NCBI RefSeq assembly: GCF_030014955.1
Contig: NZ_JAGRPV010000001.1
Coordinates: 6,324,001-6,388,000 of the forward strand
Source of the DNA: Cohnella hashimotonis
Lineage (GTDB): Bacteria > Bacillota > Bacilli > Paenibacillales > Paenibacillaceae
Length of the DNA: 64,000 bases
Direction: 5' to 3'
Under the pieces are notes generated by a model that saw only the letters and a program-made list of their open reading frames with translations, had not been told where the DNA came from and ran no database searches. This document shows positions 61,610 through 64,000 of the stretch, in pieces. Position 1 is the first letter of the stretch; every line of letters begins with the position of its first letter. The position numbers and the translations under genes are program-made.

Positions 61610-64000
61610 TTATGGGTTCGATTCGGAAAATAGCAGACTGCCGATCATCCGGGCAGCCTCGGCGCGAGTAGCCGTGCCTTTGGGGACAAACAGGTTGACG
61701 CCCCTGCCCTGCGTCCAGCCGAGCGCAGCCGTCTCTCCCACGTAGGACAGCGCCCAAGCCGAGATGCCCGCTTCATCCGCGAATGCGGCTGCCGACGCGG
61801 ATGAGGGTACGGATTCAGCCGGCTTCCCATGCAGCAATCGATAGGCCCTCATCGTCAGCGCCGCCATCTCTTCGCGTGTCAGGCGTCCGTTCGGATCGAA
61901 CGCAGTCGCGGTCTTGCCCGAGGCGATGCCTGCGCCGTAAGCGGCGGCCACCGCCTCCGCGTACCAGCTGTTCGCAGGGACGTCGGCAAAAATCGTCTTG
62001 ATCGGGACCGCCGAGTCGGCGGGCTGCGAGAGCCTGAGCGCCTTCGCCAGCATCGCCGTAAATTCGGCGCGCGTGACCTGGCGGCCCGGCTCGAATGCGC
62101 CCGAGCCGCTGCCCTGTACGATGCCTCGGGCGGCCAGCGCCCGAACCGCGTCGTACGCCCAATGCGCGGCCGGCAGATCGGAGAAATCCCGCTGGACCTC
62201 GAGCACCGCATAGATGCTGAAGTGCCGGACCTCCGCGGTCAGGTAGCCGTCGTCCCGCTCGCCGCCGCCCCATACCGGGCTGCCGTCCTCGGCGATGGAA
62301 TAGATCGCCGACAGCTTCGGATCCAGCGACGGATCGATCTGGAATCGGATTGTGACCGGCTCTTCAAACGGCGTCAGCCGAGTCGTGCTCCCCGACGCCG
62401 TTTGGATCGACAATGCCAGTTCGTACGCTTCGCTGCCCGCGCGAACGGCTGTCCCCGGCGCTTGCGCCTTGGCAAGGAGCGCCTGCGAAGCGTCGGACGC
62501 CAGCGGGCGGAAGCTGAGGGAGAGCGTGCTGCCCTGCCGAGCCGCCGCCGGCACCTGCTCCGTCAGCTGCTTCAGCACGCCGGACGGAATCTGCAGGACA
62601 AGCTTGCCCGCCTTCACTTCAAGCTTGTTCGCACCGAGCAGCGCGGAGGCATCGGCCGGCAGCCTGAGCTCGGTCGTGCCGACCGGCGCTTCGACGATGC
62701 TGACGCCGTTTGCGGCGCTTTGCAGCGCTGCGGCCGATACCGTCAGGATGCCGGCAGAAGTCGCAGGCTGCCTCGAAACAGTGCTTGTCGTAGGCTGATT
62801 GGACGGCGATTCGCCGTCTTCGCCGCCATTATCCCCACCGCCCGGCGGCAGCGGAACGTCCACGAACGCGAACGCGTCGTACAACGACGTGTTCTTCGAA
62901 TCGGCGGTGCCCTGCGTCCATTGGATGAAGTTGTCCCGGCCGTTCTGGTAGTCGGCGTCGTTGACGGCGACGTTGAAGCCGAGCTTGCCGCCGAGCGCGG
63001 GCCTCAGATCCTTGACGTAGGCGCTCGGAATCTTGAATTCGTATCGCGTGCGCTTCGCCGCCTCGTCGCGAACCGCTTCGAACGGCACATTGCCGCTCAT
63101 GTCGCCGTTCGGATTCGGGGCCGTCGAGTTGAAGACGTTGACCAGATGCGTGCCGTCGTCGGCGAGCGCGAAGCTCCATTCCACGTCGTCCGCCCCGTAC
63201 GGAGACTCCCGGTTGTTGAGCGGATCGAGGCTGATCTGCACGGAATCGTTTTTCCACATGTTCGCGGCATTCTCCGACTGCTTGTGCACGTCGTCCCGCA
63301 CGTCGACCGCGACGTACAGGCCGTCCGCAGCCCACTTGGCATAAGCCGTCGCCTCGAGATTGACCGAATCCTGGTAACCCGTCGCATTCTGGTCCTTCCT
63401 GCGAAGATGGACCGGATAGGCGTCCTGCCAATCCGCCAAATTCCCGTCTACCGCGATCGCGACCTCGTCCGCCGACTGAATCAGATCGAAGTCCAACGGC
63501 AGCTGCGCATCGTGGAAGATGCTTCGGCCGTCCGAAGCTTCGTCTACCTCGAGGTCGACCTTGTATTCATTAAAGGGGGCCGTCTGGCCGTACGTCCATC
63601 GGAAATCCAGTTGGAGGCGGTCGCCCTTCTTCAAATCGCCGAACGCGTTCGTCGTCACCGGCTCGAGCAGGCTGCCGTCCGGCCCCTTGAGCGTGACCGT
63701 GCCCGACTTGACGGCCGTCGACGTGCCGGTCAGCTGCACCGAGACGATGTCGAGATCCTTGATCGTCTTCGCGACCGGGAGCAGCCTCACGTCAAGGCCG
63801 TCCTCGACGGTCAGCTCCACCTTTTTCGTATCGAAAAGCGCGCCGCCGTGCTCGATCTCGAACGCGACCTCGTAACGTCCCTTGATCGCGGACTGCGGCA
63901 CGTTTACGTTGTAGATCCGATCTACCGCGTCATGCGCGGGAATCGTAAGCTCGACCTCGGCCGGCTCGGTCTGGGCGGATGTCCAGCCCGCCGGCACCTT
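61610..64000 (-). CDS. SLH surface protein with CBM9/DOMON-like domain (partial, N-terminus outside window)
   Basis: The last 797 residues of a large exported protein; the frame is open to the right edge, so the start lies beyond. Order: Ig-like strands (to about 160), a CBM9-type module (about 185-400, with AVDGNLADWQDAYPVHLRRK, DGLYVAVDVRDD and NDADYQNGRDNFIQWTQG), a Pro/Ser/Thr linker, a coh/Dockerin-neighbour-like beta region (about 425-590) and three C-terminal SLH repeats (each TRAEF/TREEM/TRAEA). Such proteins bind xylan or related sugars at the cell surface. It is upstream of and on the same strand as the kinase-regulator-GH105 genes, but a terminator separates them. Confidence 0.85.
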   Translation of the reverse strand, partial: KVPAGWTSAQTEPAEVELTIPAHDAVDRIYNVNVPQSAIKGRYEVAFEIEHGGALFDTKKVELTVEDGLDVRLLPVAKTIKDLDIVSVQLTGTSTAVKSGTVTLKGPDGSLLEPVTTNAFGDLKKGDRLQLDFRWTYGQTAPFNEYKVDLEVDEASDGRSIFHDAQLPLDFDLIQSADEVAIAVDGNLADWQDAYPVHLRRKDQNATGYQDSVNLEATAYAKWAADGLYVAVDVRDDVHKQSENAANMWKNDSVQISLDPLNNRESPYGADDVEWSFALADDGTHLVNVFNSTAPNPNGDMSGNVPFEAVRDEAAKRTRYEFKIPSAYVKDLRPALGGKLGFNVAVNDADYQNGRDNFIQWTQGTADSKNTSLYDAFAFVDVPLPPGGGDNGGEDGESPSNQPTTSTVSRQPATSAGILTVSAAALQSAANGVSIVEAPVGTTELRLPADASALLGANKLEVKAGKLVLQIPSGVLKQLTEQVPAAARQGSTLSLSFRPLASDASQALLAKAQAPGTAVRAGSEAYELALSIQTASGSTTRLTPFEEPVTIRFQIDPSLDPKLSAIYSIAEDGSPVWGGGERDDGYLTAEVRHFSIYAVLEVQRDFSDLPAAHWAYDAVRALAARGIVQGSGSGAFEPGRQVTRAEFTAMLAKALRLSQPADSAVPIKTIFADVPANSWYAEAVAAAYGAGIASGKTATAFDPNGRLTREEMAALTMRAYRLLHGKPAESVPSSASAAAFADEAGISAWALSYVGETAALGWTQGRGVNLFVPKGTATRAEAARMIGSLLFSESNP

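Overview
The window is a stretch of a high-GC Firmicute chromosome, most likely from the family Paenibacillaceae (a Cohnella- or Paenibacillus-like genome). Pointers are strong AGGAGG ribosome binding sites with frequent GTG and TTG starts, S-layer homology (SLH) proteins, several YesM/YesN-type two-component pairs, Lpl-type sugar ABC transporter parts, a xylose operon with a ROK-type XylR, CcpA-like cre sites, a bacilliredoxin and an Ecs-like ABC transporter. No rRNA, tRNA, CRISPR array or prophage was found. All functional names rest on reading motifs by eye, not on database searches.

Layout. 1-10 kb: housekeeping genes: signal peptidase I (cut by the window edge), a DUF402 protein, a GNAT acetyltransferase, superoxide dismutase, MutY, an AraC regulator, a lipoprotein cytochrome c, AcpS, NadE, a bacilliredoxin, a small protein and a membrane histidine kinase. 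10-12.4 kb: a BaiN-like flavoprotein, followed by about 1 kb without genes that holds three different tandem repeat arrays. 12.4-15 kb: a hypothetical protein and an EcsAB-like ABC transporter. 15-20 kb: xylB-xylA and divergent xylR with a clear xylO operator, two promoters and a cre site, then FucU. 20.1-21 kb: a decayed AraC gene and an Rrf2 regulator.

21-30 kb: a 1422-residue SLH/fibronectin surface protein, divergent from a large fused sensor kinase and its BTAD-type response regulator. 29.9-39 kb: one minus-strand operon with two permeases, a solute-binding lipoprotein, a YesM kinase, a YesN regulator and a second solute-binding lipoprotein, probably an oligosaccharide uptake and sensing system. 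39.5-44 kb: an MFS exporter, a TlpA/ResA thioredoxin, a YhdH-type reductase and a queuosine-precursor transporter with a likely preQ1-I riboswitch. 44-50 kb: a second SLH protein with a long Pro/Ser/Ala/Glu repeat, divergent from a MalT-like LuxR regulator, then a small helix-hairpin-helix protein.

50-55.7 kb: a BNR-repeat lipoprotein, LspA, a BlaI/M56 pair with its operator, and psuK-psuG for pseudouridine breakdown. 55.8-57.4 kb: an IS3-family element inserted into a structured intergenic repeat whose intact relative lies at 43.8-44.0 kb. 57.6-64 kb: a YesM/YesN pair upstream of a GH105-like hydrolase whose N-terminus is a hexanucleotide microsatellite, and a third SLH protein with a CBM9/DOMON-like domain that runs off the window. 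The overall theme is cell-surface display, sensing, uptake and breakdown of plant polysaccharide (xylan and pectin-like) material.
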